Assembly: GCA_010909165.1 (NCBI GenBank)
Contig: MU008150.1
Location: 124,001-188,000, forward strand
Direction: 5' to 3'
Origin: Anthoceros angustus
Taxonomy: Eukaryota; Streptophyta; Anthocerotopsida; Anthocerotales; Anthocerotaceae
Length of the DNA: 64,000 bases
Part shown: positions 44,516 to 54,939 of the stretch, in pieces
Layout: each line of letters begins with the position of its first letter
Position numbering within the stretch: position 1 is the stretch's first letter
Translations under genes and position numbers: made by a program
The notes under the pieces: generated by a model
The model's input: only the letters and a program-made list of their open reading frames with translations
Told to the model about the DNA's origin: nothing
Database searches by the model: none

Positions 44516-46454
44516 GGCGAAGGAGCAAAAGCTTTGCATATTTTTTGGCAAATGTGTGATGAAGGGTTCCAGCCAAATGTTAGGACCTTTGTCAGTGTTT
44601 AAAAAGGAGGCAAGCACTTGTGGACGGACAAAATGTGAAAGCAGAGTCACTGCGAATGGGCAGGAAAATTCATGTTCAGACCAGGGGTTTCAGATGTCTT
44701 TGTTGGTAGCACTTTGGTCAGCATGTATGCCAAGTGTGGAAGCATTAAAGATGCGCAGGAAGTCTTTGATGGTCTGTCACAGCACAATGTAGTATCATGG
44801 ACTGCCTTGATCACAGCATATGCTCAGCAAGAGCAAGGAGATCGGGCCTTGCAGATGTACGAGCAGATGCAGGAAGAAGGGTCGAATCAAACTCATGGAC
44901 CTTTGTGAGTGCACTCTGCCATGCAGCTGCATGAGTGAAAAGGAAGACAGTGGTTTTGTACATGGGCAGAAACTCAAGATCCAGTCTCTTGAAAGAGGAA
45001 GGAAAGTCCATGCTGCAGCGATCAGGAAGGGTTGCGATTCAGACGCATTTGTTGGTAGTGCATTGGTCAGTATGTATGCAAAGTGCGGAAGCACGAAGGA
45101 TGCTGAAGAGGTGTTTGATGGATTGGCCGAGCGCGATCTGGCAGCATGGAATTCCATGGTTGCAGCATATGCTGAGCAGGATGATGGGGAAAAGCTCTGC
45201 AGGTCTTTTTGGCAAATGCAAAAGCATGGTCTGAGACCTGATGCTCGGACTTTGTCAGTGCTCTCAAGCATGTGGCAGGATTGCTGAAAAGCACACAGAA
45301 CTTGTGGACGGGCAAGTTGTTAGGGTGGACTCGCTTAAGCAGGGAAAGGAAGTTCATGCTGATGCTGTCAGCATGGGTTTCTGGGTCGGACATCTTTGTC
45401 GGTAACACTCTCGTAACCATGTATGCCAAATGTGGAAGCATGACGGACGCAGAACAGGTGTTCAAGACCTTGTCTAACCGGGACGCAGTGTCCTGGACCG
45501 CCATGATCGCTGCTTATGCTCAGCAGGAGCGAGGAGACAGGGCTTTGCAACTGTATGTCGAGATGCAAGCAGCAGGTGTGAAGTCACATGAAGCGACATT
45601 CCTGTGTGTCCTGGAGGCATGCAGCCATACAGGCGCTTTGGACATCTGTGTGCGCACGCATCAGCATTGTGGAGAACGGACTGGAAACCAGTCCTTCTGT
45701 GACAACAAGGCTGATTCACGCGTACAGCAAATGTGGCAGCATTGTGGAGGCGCAGAAGGTTTTACCTCGCCCTGGCGTCATGGCATGGAATGCCCTAATC
45801 ACTGGCCACGCTCGACTAGGCGGATACTCTGCCACCATCCCATGCTACGAGCGGATGTGTGCGGCAGGCGTGAAACCAGATGGCGTCACGTTTCTGGCAC
45901 TCTTATCCGCATGCAGTCATGCGGGCATGGTCGATCAAGGACTGCGCTTCTTCGACAGCATGACCTCAGACCATGGCATCTCGGCAGAGCTAGAGCACTA
46001 TGCTTGTGCGATGGACCTGGTGGGCCGTGCCGGCAATTTCAGCAAGGCAGAGGAGCTGCTCTCCCAGATGCCAATGCAGCCTGACCTGCCCATCTGGTTG
46101 TCTCTGCTCGGTGCCTGCCAGAAACATGGCAACGTGCAGCTTGCAAGGCGAGCCTTCCATGGGGCAGTCTCTGTCGAACCCAAACATGCGGCAGCTTACG
46201 TTCTCATGTCAAACATCTACTCCGACGTCGCCATGTGGGAGTGTGCATCCGAGATACATGAGTTGAGGCAGCATGCTTCCGCCTGGAAGAAGCCCGGCCT
46301 GAGTTGGATCCAGCATGAAGATGAGGTGCATACGTTTCTTGTTAATGATGACAGACACGGGCAGACGCCAGCCTTGTATGGCTTGCTCAAAGACCTTCGC
46401 ATAGAACTGCAGGAGGCGGGTTACGTTCCGAAGACACCCGGGAGATCACTCTGA
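44516..46454 (+). pseudogene. PLS-class E/E+ pentatricopeptide gene with frameshifts
   Basis: PPR blocks in changing frames: [80 protein letters not shown] and AVSWTAMIAAYAQQERGDRA. The last 280 codons (45588-46454) contain the E and E+ regions (LLSACSHAGMVDQGLRFFDS, LSLLGACQKHGNVQLA, then PGLSWIQHEDEVHTF and LKDLRIELQEAGYVPK) and stop without a DYW deaminase. PLS-E+ proteins work with separate DYW proteins in C-to-U editing of organelle RNA. Frame changes occur near 44595, 44665, 44885, 45250 and 45720. Some look like one base lost from a homopolymer (for example ACTTTGTCAG where ACTTTTGTCAG would be in frame). No start of its own is visible, because it begins inside the EF-hand frame. Either a decayed retrocopy or an error-broken gene. 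Confidence 0.75.
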
Positions 46455-47475
46455 CATGCCCAAATGTAAAATCCGAATTATCATCCCCGCATATCGACAT
46501 CCTTCCCTCCAGGTTGGTTGCTTGTCCATTGTCGAAACAAACGGACATGAATTCAAGCCTGTCCGCAATCTGGGGCTGTCACACGTTCGTGGTTCAAAGG
46601 ATTTACTTAGACATGGCAAGCATGGTCTGAAAGATAACTAACGATATTGGCCGTCAAACAGGCCGCTAAACGGCTCTAATACGAGGTTGTCCTCTGCCTC
46701 CTCAGGCTGGTCCTGTTGGACTGTCCATGACGATGTATCCCTCAAGCTGGATCTGGATGTCGGGGCTTCAACAGCCTGCCAGTGCTGTGGCTGGAGACTA
46801 AGAGTCTTAATAAAGTGTTCTATGGTTGGTCCCCAGACCGTATCTGCTAATTTCGAAGCACTGAAATCACTCGCATCCGTTATCTCTCTGACAGCCTTTA
46901 TCATCTCGTCGGCAGCATTCCACGAGCACTGATTCCATAGTCTTCCAATAGAAGTGACAGTCAGGGGCTCCGGCAAAGTCCGCAGCATCGCATTGAACTT
47001 ATTGCGAGCAGAAATGTCGAGAGGATGGCTGCCACAAGCAAAGCTTAGGCTCCATCAGCTTCACAACATTTGTCAAGGACTTTCAAAAGCATATTTGGGA
47101 CAGCAATCATCACCTGGAATCTGGAATGCTCTCTGGCCAAAGAGAAGGAGGCTTCTCCGGTAGTTTGGGGAACATGGATTCCAAGAGGAATTCGCTTTGT
47201 CTGCATGGCAAACAACCAAGAGCAATATAAGCCACAGAAATTGAAGTCAGGCAAAGAACAAAACATTCTCAAGAATGCTCACAACTTCCTGCACAATCCA
47301 TTGCTCAACAGACTGGCAACTGACCGATTCGAACCAAGGGCGCCATTGTTCTGTCACAGCAATCCTCGGTATAAGCAGGTAACAACAATCCCATCCTTCG
47401 CTTCAGCTGCAGCGTCCTCTGTTGCCTCTTCACTAACCCTGACGACGGTGTCTATCATCCGATCATTCACCTCCT
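46455..47475. pseudogene. Diverged duplicate block 1 with EF-hand remnant at 47047-47105
   Basis: 46,800-47,475 is a diverged copy of 48,850-49,730 (shared words include GCTCCGGCAAAGTCCGC-like, GCGAGCAGAAATGT and TTTGTCTGCATGGCAAACAA). At 47047-47105 it carries CATCAGCTTCACAACATTTG, which reads ISFTTFVKDFQK, the end of the third EF-hand of the calmodulin-like gene. In the second block the two preceding EF-hands are present. Here they are missing, and the join lies at a GCTTCATCA microhomology. A minus frame (46638-46988) shared by both blocks has no recognised family. Confidence 0.5.
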
Positions 47476-48800
47476 GAATTTCTGACTCGAGCTTTCATAC
47501 TTACCCATCTGTTCAAAATATTATAGCCAGCCTCTTGATCAGAATTGCTTCTGCTCAGCAAAACAAGCTTCCAGTACTACAATTTGCGCGGGGCGCACAA
47601 GACAAGCGAGCATCCTTGATCAACCACGCACCTCCATTCTCGACCTCATCTTCCTTGCAATAATTTCCTCTGGAGATACCGATTGGTGAACACGGCTCAT
47701 TGAATTTCGTTTTCCTATCGTCCCATCATTCCATACCCCAAAAGGTTTTCCGGAGCCTTAAGAGATACCCATTGGGAACACGGCTCATTGTATTTCGTTC
47801 TCCTATCGTCCCATCATGAAACTCCCAAAGGGTCATCGAATTCAGCTCGAACTACCTCTGGATACACCGATGCGAGCTGCACAGCAGTTAACCGATCCAA
47901 TGTGTAATGGATGATAACACGGACGGAGCATTTCACAGGACCACTTTCCTAGATCCTACGATGTCTCAAGCCCCTGACTCAAAGGATTCCTGATCGGAAA
48001 TGGATACATACTGCGGTGGCAATCAGCCCATTCGGTTCCAATCTTGCATACAGAACAAGTCACACGACCTTAATCAGAGGAACCATGCCACTAAGACTCG
48101 GACTACTTGATTTAGTTTGATTATGCGGACCTTCCTTTTCTCTCGCAGAGTAACCTCCCGCAGGGTAATTCCATCAGTCTCCTCCCCAGCCGCATCTGCA
48201 TGGAGTCCATGCGCTTCTTGTGTCCCTGGTGGGAAGTTCGCGTGCACAGACGAGGTGCCCGAAGTATCTTGGTCGGCCATTGATAGACCGCTAATGCAAA
48301 AAACACTGATGACTCTCTTTGAGAGAAAAGCTAATAAATATGAGCTTCATAGTATCACACATGGTTCATGTATTTCCGGAATCACACCACGCATGAGATC
48401 GCTATATTAGAGTATTTTTATTATTATATTATATTATATTATATAACTCTGAGTATCTACAAATATATATCTTTAGTTAATATAATTTATACGGGTCTTG
48501 CCCAGGGTTCATCCTTCTACCAAATCGAATAGTCTAGATATCTACACTGATACCATTTGTGTCCAATGAAAAGCACCGTGTTCGAAGATGATGTTAGTCT
48601 AGATCATGAACAGCCACAACAAGCCATAATCGTAGACCACCAAGTACCCAGCTTCGAACTTCAGGTATCCGTTGCTGCTCTTCACTTGGGTACAATCGTG
48701 ATGAAACTGGAATGTTAGGAATGCAGGATCCTAGGAGGATAAGATCCAAAATAGTGTTATATTACACAGTCCCTACCCTGTCGAGATTGCTGAAAAGTTC
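47476..48800. other. Intergenic DNA with a short direct repeat and AT microsatellite
   Basis: No gene seen. Two direct copies of a roughly 60-bp segment (47673-47730 and 47762-47819; core ACACGGCTCATTG then ATTTCGTT and CCTATCGTCCCATCAT) lie 89 bp apart. At 48412-48445 there is a TATTA/ATATT microsatellite. Confidence 0.6.
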
Positions 48801-48849
48801 GGTGGTTTGCTTTGGAAGCAAAACCAGATGTCATGTCAAATAAACCTAC

Positions 48850-49730
48850 GGATGGTTCCCAGACTGTAGCTGCTGATTCGAATGCATTGGATTTCTCGGA
48901 CTCATCGCCGCTCGTCTCATCAGAATCATCTCGTGGGCAGCATCTCAAGAGCACCGGTTCCGTAGTCTTTCGATATAGCTGACAGTCAGAGGCTCCGACA
49001 GAGTCCGCGGCATTGCATTCAACTTGTCGCGAGCAGAAATGTGAAAAGGATTGCTGCCAAAGGAAAGCTAGAGCTTCATCACGAAGCTTCAGAAGGTAGA
49101 GTGCAGCGAGGAGCAGATCCACTCCCTATTGCTATCGGCGGGTGTAGAGCACAAGGATTTGTGGAGTTTGAGGAGTTTGTGAGGCTTTACCATTCTCTGC
49201 TAGAAAGCTGCCAGGATGGTGACGACACGCCCTCTGCTCCACAAGCCGATGACAGCAACGACGTCGGGCTTCGTGATGCTTTTGACGTTTTGACAAGAAC
49301 AAGGATGGCTTCATCAGCTTCACACATTTGTCAAGGACTTTGAAAAGCAAAGTTTGGAAAGCAATCAACACCTGACTGTGTAATCTGGAGTCCTCTCAGG
49401 CCAAAGAGTAGGAGGCTTCTCCGGTAGTTTCCGGGAACAAGGATCTCTAGAGGAACAGTCTCTTTGTCTGCATGGCAAACAAAGGAACAAGACACAGAGA
49501 TTGCATTCAGGCACAGAAGCCAAAGATTCTCAAGAACGCTCACAATCTCCTGCAAAATGATTTCATTTCAATAGTTGCGCAACGGACCAATTCGAACCAA
49601 GGGTGCCATTTGTCTACCCCAGCAATCCCTCGGTATATACAGGTAACAACAATCCCATGGAATTCGCTTCAGCTGCAGCGTCCTCCGTTGCCTCTTCACT
49701 TATTTTGAGGTCTGTGTCAATCATATATCT
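48850..49730 (+). pseudogene. Calmodulin-like EF-hand gene, second fragment, in diverged duplicate block 2
   Basis: 49078-49210 repeats the second EF-hand sequence of 44394-44515 almost base for base (one G lost in CACAAGGGATTT). It then continues through a Ser/Asp linker to GLRDAFDV and, after one missing T in the TTTT run near 49283, to FDKNKDGFIS and then FTTFVKDFEK, a canonical third EF-hand. This shows how the calmodulin-like gene continued before it was disrupted at 44.5 kb. No complete copy is in the window. Confidence 0.6.
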
Positions 49731-50183
49731 TGTTGTCTGTCTATGCAAGATTGTACTCATACTTGCCAGTTCTCACAAGATGAGGCTGTAAATGGTGGCC
49801 TCAGCTCAGCAGGCATCCTTGTCCCCTTCTCAATTAGATAAGTTCAAGGGATTGCATGAGCTTCAGCAGTGCAGACAGTGCCAAGCTTTTCGAATGTCGG
49901 AAATTCGTTAACCTCTAACATCAGTCACTGTTCAAAGCTCCTCACAAAAAGACGGCATCAAGAGTCGCTTCTCTGGATGCAAAGCCTGTACAGCCATGCC
50001 AAACTGCTACCCACGGCTGCACAGACGAGGGGCCTCATGCTCCCAGAATGGGGCACTGCCATACCACCACCTTCCATAGCACTGCAGAGCTTACAGCCTC
50101 ATACCCGGCAGGAATGCCCTGCTACGACCCTGGCATTCCATGTCACCACATTCTGTTGACCTAGTCTGTCACACACCCTCTGA

Positions 50184-50450
50184 TCATGAGCGTCCTTCAA
50201 GCTGCCACATTTTGCACCCGTGTTTATCAAGCTGGTGGCTACAAAACCCATCCGCGTCATCTCCTTGTGCCCTCATCTGTGCATGACGCTGCTGCACCTT
50301 CACCACAGCCAGGGTACCGACGAATGTATGAGAATTGGGTGCAGCCATGCCCTCATCATGCATAGCACCGTAGACACGAAGGGGCTCATGTTCGGGCTCA
50401 CTTTTGCAACGAAGTCCAGTGAGGAAGCTCTTCCTCACGTCAGAGACCAT
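50184..50450 (-). pseudogene. PPR fragment, copy 1
   Basis: Minus-strand frame with RVYGAMHDEGMAAPNSHTFV followed in other frames by GFVATSLI-like wording, as in one S/L-type PPR motif. The block 50218-50400 is identical over about 180 bp to 52149-52330. Too short to encode a protein. Confidence 0.5.
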
Positions 50451-50519
50451 AGTCTATGCAAAATGACCGGCTTCAAGGAATTGATGAGCAAGCCGGGACG
50501 GAATCGGGTTCCAGTCTTC

Positions 50520-51094
50520 TAGAGACCACTGGAAAGTGGGACTAATGTTTATTTTTTCTCGGAGGATGAATGTATGGAATACCAAAGCACACAGAGGGGA
50601 CAGGGCACGTTTTGAGGGGACGGGGTACATGTTTTCGCAACTTTCTCGTACAATATGCCTAATACTAGGTCTCTATAAGAACATACAGTCGGCCCCCCCT
50701 AATTGGGAATTCTATAAATGGGATTCCTCTCTAAATGGGACCTCCCATCCTACTCCCTTTAGTTTACAATGTAATAAATGGGACTTTTCCCTAAATGATA
50801 ATTGGGACCTTTTAAAACATACATTCATGTTAGTTTCACCTCCTAAATGGGATTTCTAATTTTTACTAAAAATTTAAAAAGAAAGAAAAAGAATCTATTA
50901 TTTGAGAGCACAATAGACTTTTAGGTGTGATTGAAGACTCTTAAGCTAAGCTTTTTCCTTTATGATAGATAGAGGTTTTTGATCGCTTAGAGAGAGTGCT
51001 AGCTTTCAAACAACTATATAAAGAACTGTTAAAAGTTATTTTTAGTGAAACCTATCAATCCAAATTTAAATTTTCTTTTTTTGGGTATTTTTTT
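50520..51094. other. Non-coding spacer with AAATGGGA repeats
   Basis: ATAAATGGGATT, TAAATGGGACCT, ATAAATGGGACT and TAAATGGGATTT recur at 20-60 bp spacing between about 50714 and 50860, a loose short-period repeat. The remainder is AT-rich, non-coding. Confidence 0.5.
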
Positions 51095-52147
51095 TGATTT
51101 TTTTAAGTTTATAACATTTTTATTATTTTTAAATAGGGAAAATACAATCGGGACACTTCCCTTAATGGGACCTCTAAAGGCACTCCGAACCAGTCCCAAT
51201 TAGGGGGGGTGGACTGTACTCGCAAATCTTGGAAATCTTGGACGTCAAAACACACATGCTCATATGTCCGCTTTGGTGCCCTCACCATGCACAGAGGTGG
51301 TGATTTTCTTTGAAAAGTGTCTCTCTTTGAAAAGTGTCTCAATTTCAAAAGTGTCTCTCTTTCAAAAGTGTCTCTCTTTCAAACTCTAAAAATATAGAGT
51401 CAGAGTCATTGAAACATAGTGACTCTTTTTTGAAAGAGAGACATTTTTGAACGAGAGAGGCTTCCTCGAAAACAAGAGTATTTCTTGTTTAGTGCAATTA
51501 CATGGCGGCTTAACTCCAATTCGGTCACGGCCACGCTATCGGGTTGCCAAACCTTAACTTGTATGCGGCCATACCCTCGGTTGGCGAAACCCTACCTCGG
51601 CCGCACCATGGGTTCTAAGTAGGTGACTTTCAATTGTCTTATTCTTAGAGAACCCGAGCTTTATAAAAAAGGAAGAAACAAGATCGTGCTCGAAACGAGG
51701 AGACATGCCAAGGAGCGCAGAAAAGGCTCTCAGCAAGCAGGGTAGGCATGCAAAACCCGCAAGACGCCGAGGACCCCACAGCCACAGCTTGAAAAGGCTT
51801 CAGCTTTTCTCTCCACTTTTGCCACTCATCCTCGCTGAGCAACCTCCAATAGAGGGACATCATTTCGCCTGGACCAGACCTAGGCGAAACCTCATCGTGG
51901 TAGAAAAAGAAGCTGGTGCGATTCAGAATGCTTGGATGCAAGGGCGGGCCAGAAGCCAAGAACCTGCACCCTTCCCTGAGCAAGAGCAAAGGCCAGCTCT
52001 AGCGGGATGAGGAATAGATGAATCCAGAAGAAGACCCTACAGCACTTGCCCATAATGCTTTTCCTAAAGAGAAGCCTGCAACCCTTGAAGCCCGTCTCCG
52101 AGAAACTAGGAATACACACGCCTGCGGTTACATGCATGCAATAGCAT
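51095..52147. repeat. Mosaic dispersed repeat, copy R1
   Basis: About 1.05 kb, from AAGTTTATAACATTTTTATT to CATGCATGCAATAGCATCC. It shares order and sequence with R2 (53896-54880) and the second half with R3 (55184-55860). It contains a string of (T)CAAAAGTGTCTCTCTTT words (about 51310-51385). No coding capacity or terminal inverted repeats. R1 is the longest version, with many short words present that are missing in R2. Confidence 0.75.
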
Positions 52148-52148
52148 C

Positions 52149-52350
52149 CGTGTTTATCAAGCTGGTGGCTACAAAACCCATCCGCGTCATCTCCTTGTGC
52201 CCTCATCTGTGCATGACGCTGCTGCACCTTCACCACAGCCAGGGTACCGACGAATGTATGAGAATTGGGTGCAGCCATGCCCTCATCATGCATAGCACCG
52301 TAGACACGAAGGGGCTCATGTTCGGGCTCATTCATCTGCGGGCAGGACAC
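52149..52350 (-). pseudogene. PPR fragment, copy 2
   Basis: Identical over about 180 bp to the PPR fragment at 50218-50400, but its flanks differ. Here it follows repeat R1 directly, in place of the sequence at 50.4 kb. Confidence 0.55.
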
Positions 52351-52359
52351 AGTTGTTTA

Positions 52360-53860
52360 CGCAGCTTTCTCTGTCTGTGACTGCCACCTGCGAAGTCGTC
52401 CAACAGCGAGCGGTTCCGACAGGCTTTCACAATCTTCCGACAGAACGATGGCCACAGTGACCGGACTGCAACTCCGCTGTCTCGCTGTTTTACCCTGGCC
52501 AGGGACGCACGTCCTGGTAACCGGGCGACCGGCGGCTCCCGGTATCGGTAACCCGCTGCAAAAACAGATGAGGGAGCTGCGAGGAATGTTGGTCAAACAC
52601 GAGCTGCACCGATCCGCAAGGCGCCATTCGATCTGGGCCGTTACCGTTCACAAAGATGTCACAGTGGATCTTTGGAGACCAGGTTTATCCAAGCCCTCGG
52701 TTCAACAGAACGAGAACGAATCTCTCAGATCAGCATGCCCTGAAGTTCAAAACATTTTGCCATTGAGCTAGTTGGGACACAATTGATCCACGACCGGCTG
52801 CTGCTGCCAAGTATGTGGATCTGGATGTTGCTTTGCTGCTTTAGCAATGGCTGCCGGGGTGCTGGAGCAGCATCTGCTCCTGCTGTTGCTATTGCTGTTA
52901 CTGTTGACGCTGCTGCTGTTGCTATTGCTGTTACTGTTGACGCTGCTGTTGCTGTTGCTGTTACTGTTGACGCTGCTGCAAGGGCTGAGGCGGCTGCCGC
53001 TGCCACTGCCGTACATGCGCTGTTGTAGCAGCAGTGACTGCTGATGCTGCTGCTCCAGCTGCCGCTGCTGTTCCTGACGCTGAAGACGCAGGTGCGCCAG
53101 ATCAAGTGAAGTACTCTGCGCAAGATGTGGGACAGACGTGGTCGCCAGGGTGCTCTGTGCAGCCTGAGACCTGCCTGCTGACGGATGAGTTTGGTTCCTC
53201 AGTATACCCATCCAACCTGTTCAACACAGCGCAATTGAACCAGAAATAAGGCAACGAGAGATGGACAGTAAGCTACTTGAACCACACCACTCCATGCGCC
53301 TCCCCAATAGCCTCCCCTTACCTGGGTCACCACCTTGGGAAATTCTCCTGCCATTCCTCCGTCAGCAGGAGGCTGACCTCGGCACCTGGGAGCAGAATTA
53401 AGCAATTCGCTCGTCCTCTCCTGACCTTCCGCGAGCGTGTGCCTCTGCAGAGTTTCCGTTCTGCAACCAACAACTAACCCCATTCAGAAGAATTCCTCCA
53501 GACTCCGATTCACTGGTGGAAACCAATTCTATTTCAGCGGAAACCCCTAACGGACAACATAGTACGAAGCTCCCTCGTGTTCTGCTCCCCGCCCTGATGA
53601 AGAATCGCACCACCTGCACCAAATCAGACTATGGCACAACCTAGAGGGGCGAGCCAAACTCACAGCCTCTTGGCGTGACTCCTGGCCAGTCGTTTCCATC
53701 GCCGCCTGCATCCATGGCGGCCAACTTTGAGCTCAAGCCTTCGGCCACACTACCAATCCTTGGCAGCACCTCTTCTGCTTCGCTCAAAGAGCCCGGAAGT
53801 GGCACATCTGTATTTAAAGAAACCAGAGCCAAAAGAGCCATGTATTTAGTGTAAATCATA
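52360..53860 (-). CDS. Possible Gln-rich gene fragment, minus strand
   Basis: A minus frame at 53211-52768 is open for 147 codons. It reads LDLAHLRLQRQEQQRQLEQQ, then HQQSLLLQQRMYGSGSGS, and then an Asn-Ser repeat (VNSNSNSN). It is preceded by a good acceptor-like TTGAACAG, and further upstream on that strand by a CAG|GTAAGG donor at about 53320-53325 and an exon-like frame at 53641-53859 (SLSEAEEVLPRIG, SVAEGLSSKLAAM). Gln-rich stretches like this occur in transcriptional coactivators and chromatin-complex subunits, but I recognise no domain. Exon borders are a guess. The segment could be the 3' end of a gene cut off by the repeats around it. Confidence 0.3.
52881..52979. repeat. Minisatellite of 33-36 bp units (CTGTTGCTATTGCTGTTACT)
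   Basis: Three units of GCTGTTGCTATTGCTGTTAC then TGTTGACGCTGCT-type sequence, all multiples of three. On the minus strand they encode the VNSNSNSN repeat of the possible Gln-rich gene. Confidence 0.75.
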
Positions 53861-53895
53861 TGTTTAGGGTAATTTATGTTATCTAGTAAGAAATG

Positions 53896-54880
53896 ATTTT
53901 TAAGTTTATAACATTTTTATTATTTTAAATAGGGAAAATACAATCGGACACTTCCCTTAATGGGACCTCTAAAGGCACTCGAACCGTCCCAATTAGGGGT
54001 GGGATAAATCTTGGAAATCTTGGGCGTCAAAACACACATGCTCATATGTCCGCTGGTGCCCTCACCATGCAGAGGTGGTGATTTTCTTTGAAAAGTGTCT
54101 CTCTTTGAAAAGTGTCTCAATTTCAAAGTGTCTCTCTTTCAAAGTGTCTCTCTTTCAAACTCTAAAAATAGAGTCGAGTCATTGAAACATAGTGACTCTT
54201 TTTGAAAGAGAGACATTTTTGAAAACGAGGCTTCCTCGAAAACAAGAGTATTTCTTGTTTAGTGCAATTACATGGCGGTTTAACTCCAATTCGGTCACGG
54301 CCACGCTATCGGGTTGCCAAACCTTAACTTGTATGCCATACCTCGGTTGGCGAAACCCTACCTCGGCACCATGGGTTCTAAGTAGGTGACTTTCAATTGT
54401 CTTATTCTTAGAGAACCCGAGCTTTATAAAAAGGAAGAAACAAGATCGTGCTCGAAGCGAGGAGACATGCCAAGGAGCGCGAAAAAAGGCAAAGCGGGGT
54501 AGGCATGCAAAACCCAGAGGACCCCATGACCACTTGAAAGGCTTGACTTTTCTCTCCACTTTTACTCATCCTCGAGCAACCTCCAATAGAGGGACATCAT
54601 TTCGCTGGACGGACCTAGCGAAACCTCATCGTGGTAGAAAAAGAAGTGCGATTCGAATGCTTGGATGCAAGGGCGGGCGGGCCAAGAACCCGCACCCTTC
54701 CACGAGCAAGAGCAAAGGCCAGCTCTAGCGGGATGAGGAATAGATGAATCCAAGAAGACCCTCTGACTTGCCCATAATGCTTTTCCTAAAGAGAAGCCTC
54801 GCAGCCCTTGAAGCCCGTCTCAGAAACTAGGAATACACGCTGCGGTTGCTACATGCATGCAATAGCATCCTTGCGCTGCA
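53896..54880. repeat. Mosaic dispersed repeat, copy R2
   Basis: Colinear with R1 but shorter. At about twenty places one member of a short direct repeat is missing, e.g. TGCGGCCATACCC in R1 against TGCCATACC here, and AGTCAGAGTC against AGTCGAGTC. The 54200-54660 part matches R3 with almost no differences. Confidence 0.75.
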
Positions 54881-54939
54881 ATTGCAAGCATGCTCGAGCT
54901 AACTACATGCTCTTGCAGGAGGTGTGCTATTATATTCTT

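Noticed and set aside
47310-47345. TTCGAACC word resembling a tRNA B box (also near 49590)
   Set aside because: It lies inside the diverged duplicate blocks and no cloverleaf can be drawn around it.
50690-50870. Regular AAATGGGA spacing as a regulatory array
   Set aside because: The word is short and spacing irregular (about 20-60 bp). More likely decayed simple repeat beside R1, where the same TTAATGGGACC wording occurs.
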